This document shows, piece after piece, positions 39,426-48,640 of a DNA stretch of 64,000 nucleotides. This DNA comes from Paracidobacterium acidisoli (GTDB taxonomy: Bacteria > Acidobacteriota > Terriglobia > Terriglobales > Acidobacteriaceae). The stretch spans positions 717,026-781,025 of the forward strand of contig NZ_QVQT02000002.1 in assembly GCF_003428625.2 (NCBI RefSeq), given 5' to 3'. Made by a program: the position numbers and the translations under genes. Within the stretch, counting starts at the first letter, position 1; each line of letters begins with the position of its first letter. The notes under the pieces were generated by a model. The model was not told the DNA's origin and did no database searches. It worked only from the letters and a program-made list of their open reading frames with translations.

Positions 39426-41933
39426 ATGCTTACCGACATCCGATATGCCCTGCGCCAGCTGAGAAAGTCGCCGGCATTCATGCTTACAGCGATTCTGACG
39501 CTCGCGCTCGGCATCGGCGCGAATACGGCGATCTTTTCGCTGCTCGACCAGGCGCTGCTGCGCTCTCTTCCGGTACGCGATCCAAAGCAGCTTGTGCTGC
39601 TCGAAGCCACTCCTTACGACGCGTGGAACGGTGGCACGACGACGAACGGAGGCGATAACACCGCCTATTTTTCTTATCCGATGTATAAAGACCTGCGCGA
39701 CCGCAATCAGGCGTTCGACGGGCTCATCGCCATGTTTCAGACGCAGGTCGGCGTCGAGTGGCAGAAGCACTCCGCGCTGAACAATGCGGAGCTGGTGAGC
39801 GGCAATTACTTCGATGTTCTGGGCGTGCGTCCCGCGGTGGGCCGGTTGCTTGTGCAGGCGGACGACGTGGTGAAGAACGGAAGCCCGGTCGTCGTGCTGG
39901 GCTTCGATTACTGGAAGAACCACATGGGGGCCGACCCGCACGCCGTGGGTCAGACACTCGACATCAACGGCCATCCCTTTCAGATTATCGGCGTCTCGGC
40001 TCCGGGTTTTGCGAGCGCCATCTGGGGCTCGCCGGCGGATCTCTTCATCCCGATGACGATGAAGCCTGTGGTAACGCCGACCTGGGACGATCTGGATCTG
40101 CACAACTCGCGCTGGCTGAATATTCTCGGGCGGCTCAAACCGGGCGAGAGCCGCGCTCAGGCGCAGGCGGCGATGGCTCCGCTGTGGCATGCGCTGCGGG
40201 CTGCGGAGATTCCTGTCATGGAGAACACCTCGCCGCGCTTCTTCGATCGTTTTGTCACGCACAGTCAACTGGAGGTGCACGACGGCACAAAGGGATTCTC
40301 GTATTCCCGCAACAGCCTTCGCACGCCTCTGCTGGTGATGATGGGGATGGTCGCGCTCGTCATCCTGATGGCCTCGGTCAACGTCGCGAGCCTTGTGCTG
40401 GTGCGTGCCGCCGGACGCACGCGCGAGTTTTCGATGCGCTATGCGCTGGGCGCAAACCGCGCGCAGATCGTTCGCCAGCTTGTCATCGAAGGGCTGCTGC
40501 TGGGGGTCACGGGCGGAGTTGCGGGCTTCGCGCTTGCTCCCGCTGTGGTGCGGGTGCTGGCCAGCCGCATTACGAACGGCAGCGGCCAGCCGCCGTTTTC
40601 GACCGGCATCGATCTGCAGGTGCTGGCCTTCAACTTCGCCATCGCCCTCTGCGTGAGTCTGCTGTTCGCTCTTGCTCCGGCGCTGCAGCTCCGGAAGCCC
40701 GATCTCGCCGGCCAGATGAAGCAGCAGGGCGCGGGAAGCGTCGGCGGCCATCTCGGCTTCCGCCGCCTCACGGTCGGCCTGCAGATCGGGCTGAGCCTTC
40801 TGCTGCTGGTCGCCTCCGGCCTGTTTGTCCGCACGCTGCGGAACCTGCGCAGCGTGAATGTCGGCTTCGCCACCGATCATCTCATCACCTTCGGTATCGA
40901 GCCGAACCTTGCCGGATACTCCGAGAACTCCGTCGGACCGCTGCACAGGCGCATTCTGCAGACCCTCGCCGTCCTGCCCGGAGTGGTCAGCGTTGGCGCA
41001 ACCACCGATCCCGAGCTTGCCGACGACGGCAACGGCGGCAATATCAGCATTCAGGGCTATGAGCGTCACAACGACGAATCGATGAACGCCGAGCAGCCCA
41101 TCGTGACCGCGCAGTACCTCTCCACGCTCAGGGTTCCGCTGCTGGCTGGACGCTACTTTACGGAAGCCGACGACATGACTCATCCGGCGGTGGCCATTGT
41201 CAACGAAACGCTGGCGAAGCGCTTTTTCGGCACGCCTGAAAAGGCCATCGGCCACATGGCCTACACCGGCCCCAGCGGCAAACAGAAAGACGAGATACAG
41301 ATTGTCGGCGTGGTGCGCGACTACCTTCACCGCAATATGCGCGACACGGTGAAGATGACGCTGTATCACTCAGCCGCGCAGGACAAAACTCCTGGCGGGA
41401 TGAACTACTACGTCCGCACGTGGGGCGCGCCGCAGGCGGCGATGGGGGCGATCCGGCATGCGATCGCCGGTATCGACTCGAAGCTGGTGATCGACAGCCT
41501 CACCACCATGGACGGGCAGATCGATCTGGACCTGAGCAACGAGCGCATGATCGCGATGCTGGCTGTCAGCTTCGGCGTGCTGGCCACACTGCTGGCCGCG
41601 ATCGGCCTCTACGGCGTGCTGGCGTACGCAACGGCCCAGCGCACGCGCGAGATCGGCGTGCGCATGGCGCTCGGCGCGGATCGCCGCGGGGTGGTCGTTC
41701 TGGTTCTGCGCGATGTTCTCACGCTGGCGGGCATCAGCCTGATCGCCGCGATTCCGGTGGCGCTGCTCGTGACGCGCACTCTGAAGAGCCAGCTCTTCGG
41801 TGTTTCGACGGCCGACCCCACGATCTATATTTGCGGAGCACTGCTGGTGTCGGTGGTCGCGGTTCTTTCCGCAGCGCTGCCGGCGCGTCGGGCCGCGAGC
41901 ATCGAGCCGAGCGTCGCGCTGCGCAGCGAATAA
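39426..41933 (+). CDS. ADOP-family FtsX/MacB-type permease, third of three
   Basis: An 835-residue paralogue: MLTDIRYALRQLRKSPAFML, GIGANTAIFSLLDQALLRSL, first permease core about 290-420 (VNVASLVLVRAAGRTREFSM), second about 710-825 (YATAQRTREIGVRMALGADR), ending ASIEPSVALRSE. A TATGTAACGGAGAAGGCGACA leader before the start resembles the one before the second ADOP gene. It has more C-ended codons than the other two, so it may be of a different age or origin. It lacks the N-terminal prefix domain and any nearby ATPase. Export or efflux is the family inference; substrate unknown. Confidence 0.9.
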   Translation: MLTDIRYALRQLRKSPAFMLTAILTLALGIGANTAIFSLLDQALLRSLPVRDPKQLVLLEATPYDAWNGGTTTNGGDNTAYFSYPMYKDLRDRNQAFDGLIAMFQTQVGVEWQKHSALNNAELVSGNYFDVLGVRPAVGRLLVQADDVVKNGSPVVVLGFDYWKNHMGADPHAVGQTLDINGHPFQIIGVSAPGFASAIWGSPADLFIPMTMKPVVTPTWDDLDLHNSRWLNILGRLKPGESRAQAQAAMAPLWHALRAAEIPVMENTSPRFFDRFVTHSQLEVHDGTKGFSYSRNSLRTPLLVMMGMVALVILMASVNVASLVLVRAAGRTREFSMRYALGANRAQIVRQLVIEGLLLGVTGGVAGFALAPAVVRVLASRITNGSGQPPFSTGIDLQVLAFNFAIALCVSLLFALAPALQLRKPDLAGQMKQQGAGSVGGHLGFRRLTVGLQIGLSLLLLVASGLFVRTLRNLRSVNVGFATDHLITFGIEPNLAGYSENSVGPLHRRILQTLAVLPGVVSVGATTDPELADDGNGGNISIQGYERHNDESMNAEQPIVTAQYLSTLRVPLLAGRYFTEADDMTHPAVAIVNETLAKRFFGTPEKAIGHMAYTGPSGKQKDEIQIVGVVRDYLHRNMRDTVKMTLYHSAAQDKTPGGMNYYVRTWGAPQAAMGAIRHAIAGIDSKLVIDSLTTMDGQIDLDLSNERMIAMLAVSFGVLATLLAAIGLYGVLAYATAQRTREIGVRMALGADRRGVVVLVLRDVLTLAGISLIAAIPVALLVTRTLKSQLFGVSTADPTIYICGALLVSVVAVLSAALPARRAASIEPSVALRSE

Positions 41934-42488
41934 ACAGAGACGCGTTTACGTCCCGTCAAAACGGCTCCGTGGCAGCCGGGGCTCCCCTGATCCTCTTACG
42001 GCACGGCTGACGCCGCGCCCTGATATATGCCTGGGAAGCTGGTGAGGGCTTCCCACCTTAGCCGCCAGCAACGGGCGGCGAAGATGGGGCACTCTGGGTG
42101 ATTTCGTGTTTTGACGGAGCCGGGGCTGAAGCCCCTCTTCTTTTGATGGTTTTGTCACCGGGCTAAAGATCACCCCAGCGAACTCTGTTCGCCGGGGACC
42201 CCGATTGCCCGGTGCTTCTACCGGGTCTCGCTAACGCGAGACGAGAAGCAAATGCAGATCCCTCGGCTGCGCTCGGGATGACAAGGGAGGGATTTGGGAT
42301 GACAAAGGGAAAGAGTTTTCATTTCCATGTTCGAACAGATGGACATGGGGCATCCGGTACCCGGCGGTCCTGAGATTTTTCCCCTGTCCTCCGTTCATAA
42401 CCTCGCGGCGCCGTGATCTTTGCGGCGCCGTTTTTCGTCTCTGTGAGTGAGCGCGATCGCGCGCCGCGGATGAGATGATGAAAACTGT
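41934..42488. repeat. Array containing a hairpin unit inserted into another hairpin
   Basis: No gene seen. A simple outer palindrome lies at about 42050-42092; GGGGCTGAAGCCCC with CTCTTCTTTT at about 42122-42145; then a CACCGGGCTAAA half stem (42156-42167), a 39-base unit (42168-42206) and the matching GCCCGGTG half (42207-42214); GTCTCGC / GCGAGAC (about 42224-42242); the CTCGGGATGAC module; a CCATGTTCG / ACATGGGG stem (about 42324-42349); and a terminator (42405-42435). Confidence 0.88.
42405..42435 (+). terminator. Intrinsic terminator before the lptC-like gene
   Basis: CGGCGCCG (42406-42413), a 9-base loop, CGGCGCCG (42423-42430) and TTTTT. It would stop read-through from the ADOP genes before the lpt pair. 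Confidence 0.55.
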
Positions 42489-45254
42489 ATGCGGATAACC
42501 ATTGCCGGCCTGCGCCGCTGGATCGTCGCTCTGGCCTGCCTGCTGATCGCGGTGCTGCTCGGCTTCTTTTTATGGTCCCGCTACCGCTTCCGCCATATCG
42601 ACAAGGATCTGCCGGCGCGTCTCGGCATCGACGTGCAGCAGACGGCGAACGAATTCACCTACTCGCAGTCGAGCCAGGGGCATACGCTTTACACCATTCA
42701 CGCCTCGAAGCTGATCCAGTACAAGGCGGGGCACGCGCAGCTTCACAATGTGGTGATTACGCTTTACGGGCCGCCGGGCTCGGGACGCCAGGACCGCATT
42801 TCGGGCGAGAGCTTTGCCTATGACCAGAATGCCGGGCTGGTGAGCGCGGACGGCGAGGTGAACATCGACCTCTCGGGGCCGGTGGCAGCGCCTGCCGGGG
42901 CTTCGGTTGCAGGTACGGCGTCGGGTTCGGCTGCGACGGCGGCGCAGGCCGGGAATACAGCGACTGCAGCCGGTACATCTTCTGCGCAGACGGGCGGGTC
43001 TTCGGTCGCGGCTGAGGAGGCGCAGCCGGGCGGAAGCACGATCCACATTCGCACCACGGGTCTTATCTTCAGCCAGAAGACGGGAGACGCGAGCACGGCG
43101 CAGGCGGTGGAGTTTCAGTTTCCGCGGGCGGCGGGCTCGTCGGTGGGAGCGAGCTACAACTCGAAGGACGGCATTCTGGTTCTCGACAACCAGGTGAACC
43201 TGGTGAGCAGCAGCAACGGGCACTCGACCGTGGTGCATGCAAGCCATGCGACGCTGCTGCGGCAGACGGAGCAGGCGCTTCTGGTGGACGCGACGAGCGA
43301 GTACGAGAGCGAGCAGAGCTCGGCGGACCAGGCGGTGGTGTGGTTCCGGCATGACGGCTCGGCGCGGCAGATCGATTCGCAGGGGCATGTGCGGCTGGTG
43401 ACGGACAGCGGCGACACGGTTACATCGCAGACGGCGCATGTGGTGCTGAACGAGAAGAGCCAGCCGCTTTCGGCGGAGCTGGCGGGCGGCGTGACGTTCG
43501 ACTCCGGCAGCGGCGATGCGAAGCGCAACGCGTCGGGCAATATCGACCGCATGCATGGCGTGGCGCGCGAGGGGACGCTGACCTTCGGGGCCAATTCCCT
43601 GCTGCAGCATGCGCAGATGCGCGAGGCGGTCGACTTTACCGACAGCCAGTTCACGGTCAAAGACAGGACGAAGCCGGCAGCGACGCGGCGGCTGCAGGCC
43701 GCGAAGGTAGATATTGCGTTTGCTCCCGCGCCGGGCGGCAGGAAGAGTCTGGCGCAGACGGCGCTGGCAACGGGCGAGCCGGTGGCGACGCTGCTGCAGG
43801 CTTCGGCGAAGGGTGCGCCGCAGACGACCACGATTCGCGGCGACAGCCTGCTGGCCACGCTTGCGGACGGCAATACGCTTCGTCTGCTGGACGGCACGGG
43901 ACACACGCGGATTGTGAGCGAGGCTTCCGATGGATCGGTGAACACCAGCACGGGCGACACGCTGCATGTGACGTTCGTGCCCGCTGCGCCGCGTTCTGCC
44001 ATGGCACAGCATCCCGCCGTGGCACAGCATTCTGCCGCGCGCGTGGATGGCGGCGCTGACCTTGCCGAGGCGAAGAGGGACGAGGGCAACAGCCGGGGAA
44101 ATCATGCTTCGGGCGGCCGCCATGCGGCTCCGGCGCAGATTGAGACGGCGGTGCAGGACGGCCATGTGGTGATGACGCAGACGCCGGCGAAGAAGCCGGG
44201 CGCGGCGGCGGCGCCAGCGACGCTGACGGCCTGGGCGGATCACGCCGAGTATCTGGAAAGCAGCCAGGTGCTGCACCTGACGGGCAGCCCACGCATCTAT
44301 GACGGCCAGTCGCTGCAGCTTGCGGCGCGGACGATCGACTATCACCGCGACTCGGGCGATATGGCGGCGAAGGGCGAGATCAGGGCGACGTATGTGCAGC
44401 CGCCGCAGAACGGGAGCTCGGACAGCCATGCTTCGGGCAGCGGCAGGACGGGTGCGGCGGAGAGCGCAGCGGCAAACGGGGCTGGAAACGGATTTGCTGC
44501 GCCTTCGGTCTTTGGAGGAGGCAGCAGCGCGCCGGTGCATGTGCTGGCGGATCGCGCCGATCTGCGGCGCAGCTCGGGCACTGGATTTTTCTACGGAACG
44601 GCGCTTGCGCCTGCGCGCATGTGGCAGCAGGATAACTCGGTATGGGCTCCGGTGATCGAGCTGCACCGCGCCGATGGGGTGCTGAAGGCGTACGGGCAGG
44701 ATACGGGCCCGGCGGCGGTGGTGAACACGAACTTTACCTCAGAGATGGGGGCGAAGCATCAGCCGAGCGTGATACGGATTCACAGCGTGACGCTGGTGTA
44801 TTCGGACAAGGCGCGGCAGGGAGACTTCGACGGCTCGGTGGTGGCCGACGATGCGGACGGCACGGTCCGCGCCGATCATGCGGTGGTGTATCTGAAACCG
44901 GCTCCGAAGCCTTCAGCCGGGAAGACGGAGCATGCAGCGGTGGATCACGCTGCATCGGATCATGCGGCCGGAGGGATGGCGGGGCGAGAGAGCCAGGTCG
45001 ACCGCATGATTGCGACCGGCCATGTGCTGCTGACGCAGACGGGGCGGAAGGGCGAGGGGACGCGGCTGGTGTACACGGCGGCGGACGGACGGTATGTGCT
45101 GACGGGAGGGCCGCAGGCGCTGCCGTATCTCGTCGACCAGGTACACGGAAAGACGACCGGGAATGCATTGATTTTCAATAGTCAGGATGATAGCGTCGAA
45201 GTGAGCGGGGGGAGCTTTGGAGCGGTGACGGATACCCGTACTCCGAAGAAGTAG
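42489..45254 (+). CDS. Large LptC/OstA (LptA)-like LPS-transport bridge protein
   Basis: A 921-residue protein with an N-terminal membrane anchor (about residues 9-29) and a long periplasmic part. Residues 35-140 match the LptC pattern (ANEFTYSQSSQGHTLYTIHA, then ASKLIQYKAGHAQLHNVVIT, GESFAYDQNAGLVSADGEVN). Several OstA/LptA-like beta segments follow (LVLDNQVNLVSSSNGHSTVV, ATSEYESEQSSADQAVVWFR, AWADHAEYLESSQVLHLTGS, GTRLVYTAADGRYVLTGGPQ), separated by Ala/Gly/Gln-rich linkers. E. coli LptC has 191 and LptA 185 residues, so this looks like LptC fused to several LptA-like jellyroll units that could span the periplasm as one chain. lptB begins at the next base after its stop, which supports the role in moving LPS to the outer membrane. 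Confidence 0.85.
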   Translation: MRITIAGLRRWIVALACLLIAVLLGFFLWSRYRFRHIDKDLPARLGIDVQQTANEFTYSQSSQGHTLYTIHASKLIQYKAGHAQLHNVVITLYGPPGSGRQDRISGESFAYDQNAGLVSADGEVNIDLSGPVAAPAGASVAGTASGSAATAAQAGNTATAAGTSSAQTGGSSVAAEEAQPGGSTIHIRTTGLIFSQKTGDASTAQAVEFQFPRAAGSSVGASYNSKDGILVLDNQVNLVSSSNGHSTVVHASHATLLRQTEQALLVDATSEYESEQSSADQAVVWFRHDGSARQIDSQGHVRLVTDSGDTVTSQTAHVVLNEKSQPLSAELAGGVTFDSGSGDAKRNASGNIDRMHGVAREGTLTFGANSLLQHAQMREAVDFTDSQFTVKDRTKPAATRRLQAAKVDIAFAPAPGGRKSLAQTALATGEPVATLLQASAKGAPQTTTIRGDSLLATLADGNTLRLLDGTGHTRIVSEASDGSVNTSTGDTLHVTFVPAAPRSAMAQHPAVAQHSAARVDGGADLAEAKRDEGNSRGNHASGGRHAAPAQIETAVQDGHVVMTQTPAKKPGAAAAPATLTAWADHAEYLESSQVLHLTGSPRIYDGQSLQLAARTIDYHRDSGDMAAKGEIRATYVQPPQNGSSDSHASGSGRTGAAESAAANGAGNGFAAPSVFGGGSSAPVHVLADRADLRRSSGTGFFYGTALAPARMWQQDNSVWAPVIELHRADGVLKAYGQDTGPAAVVNTNFTSEMGAKHQPSVIRIHSVTLVYSDKARQGDFDGSVVADDADGTVRADHAVVYLKPAPKPSAGKTEHAAVDHAASDHAAGGMAGRESQVDRMIATGHVLLTQTGRKGEGTRLVYTAADGRYVLTGGPQALPYLVDQVHGKTTGNALIFNSQDDSVEVSGGSFGAVTDTRTPKK

Positions 45255-45983
45255 ATGCGCAGGCTGTCGACCGACGAGATCGGGAAATCATACAAAGGCC
45301 GCCAGGTGGTTCGCGGCGTCAGCGTACAGGTGACGCAGGGCGAAGTCGTCGGATTGCTGGGCCCGAACGGCGCAGGAAAAACCACGAGCTTCTACATGAT
45401 TGTCGGGCTCATTCAGCCCGATGGGGGACGCATCCTCGCCGATGAGGAAGACATTACCCGCGTTCCGATGTACCTGCGGGCCCGCCAGTACGGCATCAGC
45501 TATCTGCCGCAGGAGCCTTCGGTCTTCCGGCGGCTGACGGTCGAGGAGAATATTCTTGCCGTGCTGGAGGTACAGCCGATCTCGCAGGAGATGCGGCGGG
45601 CGCGCACGGAAAAGCTGATCGATCAGCTGAACCTCGGACACATCCGGCGCACGCTCGGCTATGCGCTCTCAGGCGGCGAGCGGCGGCGCGTGGAGATTGC
45701 GCGGTGCCTGTGCATTCAGCCGGCGTTCATCCTGCTGGACGAGCCGTTTTCGGGGATCGATCCGATCGCGGTGCTGGATCTGCAGGAGATCATCTACGAC
45801 CTGAAGGCGAGCGGCATCGGCGTGCTGATCACGGATCACAACGTGCGGGAGACGCTCTCGGTGACCGATCGCGCGTACATCATCAATGAAGGACGGATCT
45901 TTCGGCACGGCACGCCGGAGGAACTGGGCAACGATCCTGAAGTGCGGCGCGTGTACCTGGGCGAAGGGTTCTCGCTCTCGTAA
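45255..45983 (+). CDS. lptB: LPS export ABC transporter ATPase LptB
   Basis: A 242-residue ATPase closely following the LptB pattern: Walker [11 protein letters not shown]-loop [20 protein letters not shown], signature [15 protein letters not shown], Walker [17 protein letters not shown] and switch DHNVRET. LptB powers LptFG to extract LPS from the inner membrane and push it along the Lpt bridge. The ATG directly abuts the stop of the LptC/OstA-like gene, so translation is probably coupled. LptF and LptG are not in the window. No rpoN or hpf follows, unlike in proteobacteria; instead there is a repeat array with a terminator-like stem 60 bases after the stop. Confidence 0.95.
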   Translation: MRRLSTDEIGKSYKGRQVVRGVSVQVTQGEVVGLLGPNGAGKTTSFYMIVGLIQPDGGRILADEEDITRVPMYLRARQYGISYLPQEPSVFRRLTVEENILAVLEVQPISQEMRRARTEKLIDQLNLGHIRRTLGYALSGGERRRVEIARCLCIQPAFILLDEPFSGIDPIAVLDLQEIIYDLKASGIGVLITDHNVRETLSVTDRAYIINEGRIFRHGTPEELGNDPEVRRVYLGEGFSLS

Positions 45984-46281
45984 ATTTTCCCGTAGCGCGG
46001 AGCGGTTCCGGGAGATCGGCATCCCGACCGTGTTTGAGTGGGCGGGGCTGAAGCCCCTCTTTTCTCACATCTTTATTCCCCCGGCTGAAGCCGGGGGCTT
46101 CTACCGGGTCTCGCTGACGCGAGACGGGAACAGCAGATCCCTCGGCTTCGCTCGGGATGACAGGGAGCACCCTTCCCCTGGGGGATTTTATGGGCGGCTA
46201 AATGGGTATAGCCTTCCCCACCTTAGCCGCCAACGGCGGGCGGCGAAGATGGGGCACCCGGCGAGACGGGAACAGCAGTCT
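45984..46281. repeat. Palindromic array downstream of lptB
   Basis: GGGGCTGAAGCCCC plus CTCTTTTCT (46044-46064) may end lptB transcription. CCCCCGGCTGAAGCCGGGGG with GTCTCGCTGACGCGAGAC (about 46078-46125), the CTCGGGATGAC module (about 46131-46161) and the simple outer palindrome (about 46218-46260) follow. No gene seen. Confidence 0.8.
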
Positions 46282-47265
46282 TCAGGGTTGCGGGGCCGGA
46301 GGTGGAGCGGGGACGCCGGAGGATTGTGCGTCCTTTTGCGCGGCCTGGCGGGCGAGCTTTTCGGCGTGTTTGCGTTTGTAGCGGCGAGCGATGTCGGGCC
46401 AGAACTCGATGACCTCGGCGCCCACGATGCCTTCGGCGCTGACGGTGACTCCGCGCTCGAGGGTGTCGCCGACGGTACGGTCGGAGTCGGGGAAATAGAG
46501 GTTCGAGAAGGCAGCGCCCATCAGGTTGCCGATGACGTTGGCGTAGTTCGGTCCCCAGGTGCCATTGTCGCGGCGGCACCAGACGGTGCTGGCAGCGGCC
46601 CACAGCGCGCGGCCGGTGTAGCTGCCGGTTCCCTTCTGGAAGTAACGCGGATCTTCGTGCCAGAGGCTGGGCAGCACGGCGTTGCCGAAGAAGTTGCCGG
46701 CGAAGTAGGTCGCGTAGTCGGCGCCGTAGCGCTTGGCGAAGCCGCCGATGCCTCCCCCATATTCAGGAAAAGCGCCCTGGGCCTGGTCGATGCCGGCGCT
46801 GAAGCCGGTGAGCACGAAGGGCCAGGGATCGGTGGCGCTTTTGAAGAAGAGCTGAAACTTCTGTCCAGGCGTGAGAGGGAGAGCGTCGCGATTGGTGGTG
46901 GTGTTGAAGGTGGCCATGACGCCCATGACGCGCTGCTGCTCCTGCTGCTTGAGCTGCTGCTGGGCCTGGTCGCGCTGCTGCTGTTTGGTGTCGGCAGGGG
47001 TGCCTGATTTCTGATTCTGCGGCTGTGTCTGGGTCTGTGTCTGGGTCTGGGCGGAAGAAGAGGAAGACGACGCGGGCGGCGTGGTCTGCTGCTGTTGCAG
47101 AAGGGCGCCGGGGGAATCAGGAAGCGAAACAGGCTGGCTGTCTGTGGCCGGGGACGATGCCGTGTACTCCGGAGAAAGGGCCTGGGCAGAAACTGCGGTG
47201 AAACAGGCTGCGAGCAGAAGGACGCTGCAGCCAATACGAGCTGTCGTGGGCAAAACTGTCACCAT
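46282..47265 (-). CDS. Exported Gln-rich outer-membrane-like protein, unknown family
   Basis: A 327-residue protein counted from the ATG at 47265 (GGAG four bases upstream). A signal peptide (about 8-27) is followed by a low-complexity Ser/Gln/Thr-rich region (about 45-130, including runs of QT and QQ), then a domain of about 200 residues: PGQKFQLFFKSATDPWPFVL, GGGIGGFAKRYGADYATYFA, LPSLWHEDPRYFQKGTG and YFPDSDRTVGDTLERGVTVS. Aromatic/glycine alternation and HEDPRYF suggest a membrane-associated or short beta-barrel fold that I have seen only as hypothetical proteins of Acidobacteria. The last residues are Ala/Pro-rich. The longer frame start at 47379 adds a non-conserved Ser-rich stretch. 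Confidence 0.72.
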   Translation of the reverse strand: MVTVLPTTARIGCSVLLLAACFTAVSAQALSPEYTASSPATDSQPVSLPDSPGALLQQQQTTPPASSSSSSAQTQTQTQTQPQNQKSGTPADTKQQQRDQAQQQLKQQEQQRVMGVMATFNTTTNRDALPLTPGQKFQLFFKSATDPWPFVLTGFSAGIDQAQGAFPEYGGGIGGFAKRYGADYATYFAGNFFGNAVLPSLWHEDPRYFQKGTGSYTGRALWAAASTVWCRRDNGTWGPNYANVIGNLMGAAFSNLYFPDSDRTVGDTLERGVTVSAEGIVGAEVIEFWPDIARRYKRKHAEKLARQAAQKDAQSSGVPAPPPAPQP

Positions 47266-48028
47266 CCGGCTCCGAAAGACGGGCCTTTTCCGGAGAATAC
47301 AGGGCCTGGTTGCCGCTGCTGATTCACGAGACGAGTGTGGAGGGAAAGTAGATGACGGAAGCGACGAATTTTCATGCAATGAGGTGAAAAACCGGGAGAG
47401 CGTGGCAGAACAGATCCGGCTGTCTGCGAATGGCCACTCCCTTCGATGCTATCTGAATTCACGGGCAGGGGGAAGCGGGGTGTATCCAGGGCTGTTTGCG
47501 GAAATTTCTCCCTCCGGGCTGAAGCCCCCTTTCCTTCTTACATCTTTACTCAACGGGTCTCGCTGGCACGAGACGATAGCTTCCCCACCTTAGCCGCCAA
47601 CGACAGGCTGCGAAGGTGGGGCACCCGGGATTCTGCGGAGAAGAAAAGCAGATCCCTTCGCTGGGCTTCACTCTGTTCCGCTTCGGTCGGGATGACAAGG
47701 GAGGAAGTCGGGGTGACAAGAGGAAGAGTTTTCATTCCCATGTCCGAAAAGACGGAGACAGAGAGCCCGTTCATGGGGCAAACGCAGGGGCTGAAGCCCT
47801 CTATTTTTCTCCCGGTTGCGGCACGGCTGAAGCCGCGCCCTGATACAGGACGGTTCCATATTGCCCGATATTCCAGGCCTCTCTGCATCCATGGTGACCC
47901 CGGTCTGCAACGATGGAAGCCGCGGCGTTGCATCGATGGGGACCTCAGCGTCGCTGTCGGGACTCCCCTTCTGCGCTTTGCCGGCTGCGCCGGTGCGATA
48001 CTGGGCGGATATCGAGGTGGCCCTTCCG
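47266..48028. repeat. 763-base gap, mostly palindromic modules
   Basis: The first 200 bases are the promoter side of the minus-strand 47265 gene and show no ORF of note. From about 47500: GGGCTGAAGCCCCC with CTTTTCCTT; a GTCTCGC / ACGAGAC remnant; the simple outer palindrome (about 47585-47631); a GATCCCTTCGC...TCGGGATGACAA module (about 47651-47698); a CCCATGTCCG module with a disturbed right half (about 47737-47780); GGGGCTGAAGCCC; and GGCACGGCTGAAGCCGCGCCC (about 47819-47839). Confidence 0.75.
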
Positions 48029-48640
48029 ATGCCGGAGCAGCAGAAGATTCGAAGGTATGTGCTGGCGATCCATGGCGGGATCTTTCTGCTGCTGGGAATC
48101 GCGCTGATCTATCTGCGGGCCACGATGACGATGGTGCTCTTCGAGACGACAGCGATTCTGATTGCGGTGATTCTCTCCGCCGCGTCGCTGCTGATAGCGG
48201 CGGTGACGGACTGGGCCGCGGCCTTTGCGACCGAGGTGGCACGGCTGCACAAGATCATCTACTACATGCTGACCGGGGCGCTGCTGGCGGTGATGGGGTT
48301 TTACATCGCGACGTTTCCCGACCGGACGATGCGGATCATGCTGCTGATGGCGGCGGCGCATGCCGCGGCGATGGTGCTGTGGAGCGCGTTTTATCTCTTT
48401 CACCGGGGCCACACCGCCGGAGCGAGGGCTTCGATTCTGATTCCGGGGCTGGGGTCGCTGGCCTTTGTTGTGGTGTTCATCCGGCTGCAGCAGACCGGCG
48501 ACCGCGAGGCGACGGGACTGCTGGGCGCGTATGCGGCCTTTATCGGTGCAAAGATGCTGTTTCTGGCGTGGCGGCTGAAGAGCCTGTCGGAGACGACGGC
48601 GGCGGAGACGGCGCATCCCGGCACCCAACGCTTATTCTGA
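48029..48640 (+). CDS. HdeD/DUF308-like six-span membrane protein
   Basis: A 203-residue integral membrane protein. After MPEQQKIRRY it shows about six hydrophobic segments (AIHGGIFLLLGIALIYLRAT, TAILIAVILSAASLLIAAVT, MLTGALLAVMGFYIATFPDR, MLLMAAAHAAAMVLWSAFYL, LIPGLGSLAFVVVFIRL, LLGAYAAFIGAKMLFLAW). The paired helical layout with short loops and the GIALIYLRATMT element resemble HdeD/DUF308 proteins, which are linked to acid or envelope stress in enterobacteria. The resemblance is moderate. The ATG at 48029 is chosen over 47861 because upstream residues are not conserved-looking and read through a repeat edge. It stands alone between repeat arrays. Confidence 0.65.
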   Translation: MPEQQKIRRYVLAIHGGIFLLLGIALIYLRATMTMVLFETTAILIAVILSAASLLIAAVTDWAAAFATEVARLHKIIYYMLTGALLAVMGFYIATFPDRTMRIMLLMAAAHAAAMVLWSAFYLFHRGHTAGARASILIPGLGSLAFVVVFIRLQQTGDREATGLLGAYAAFIGAKMLFLAWRLKSLSETTAAETAHPGTQRLF

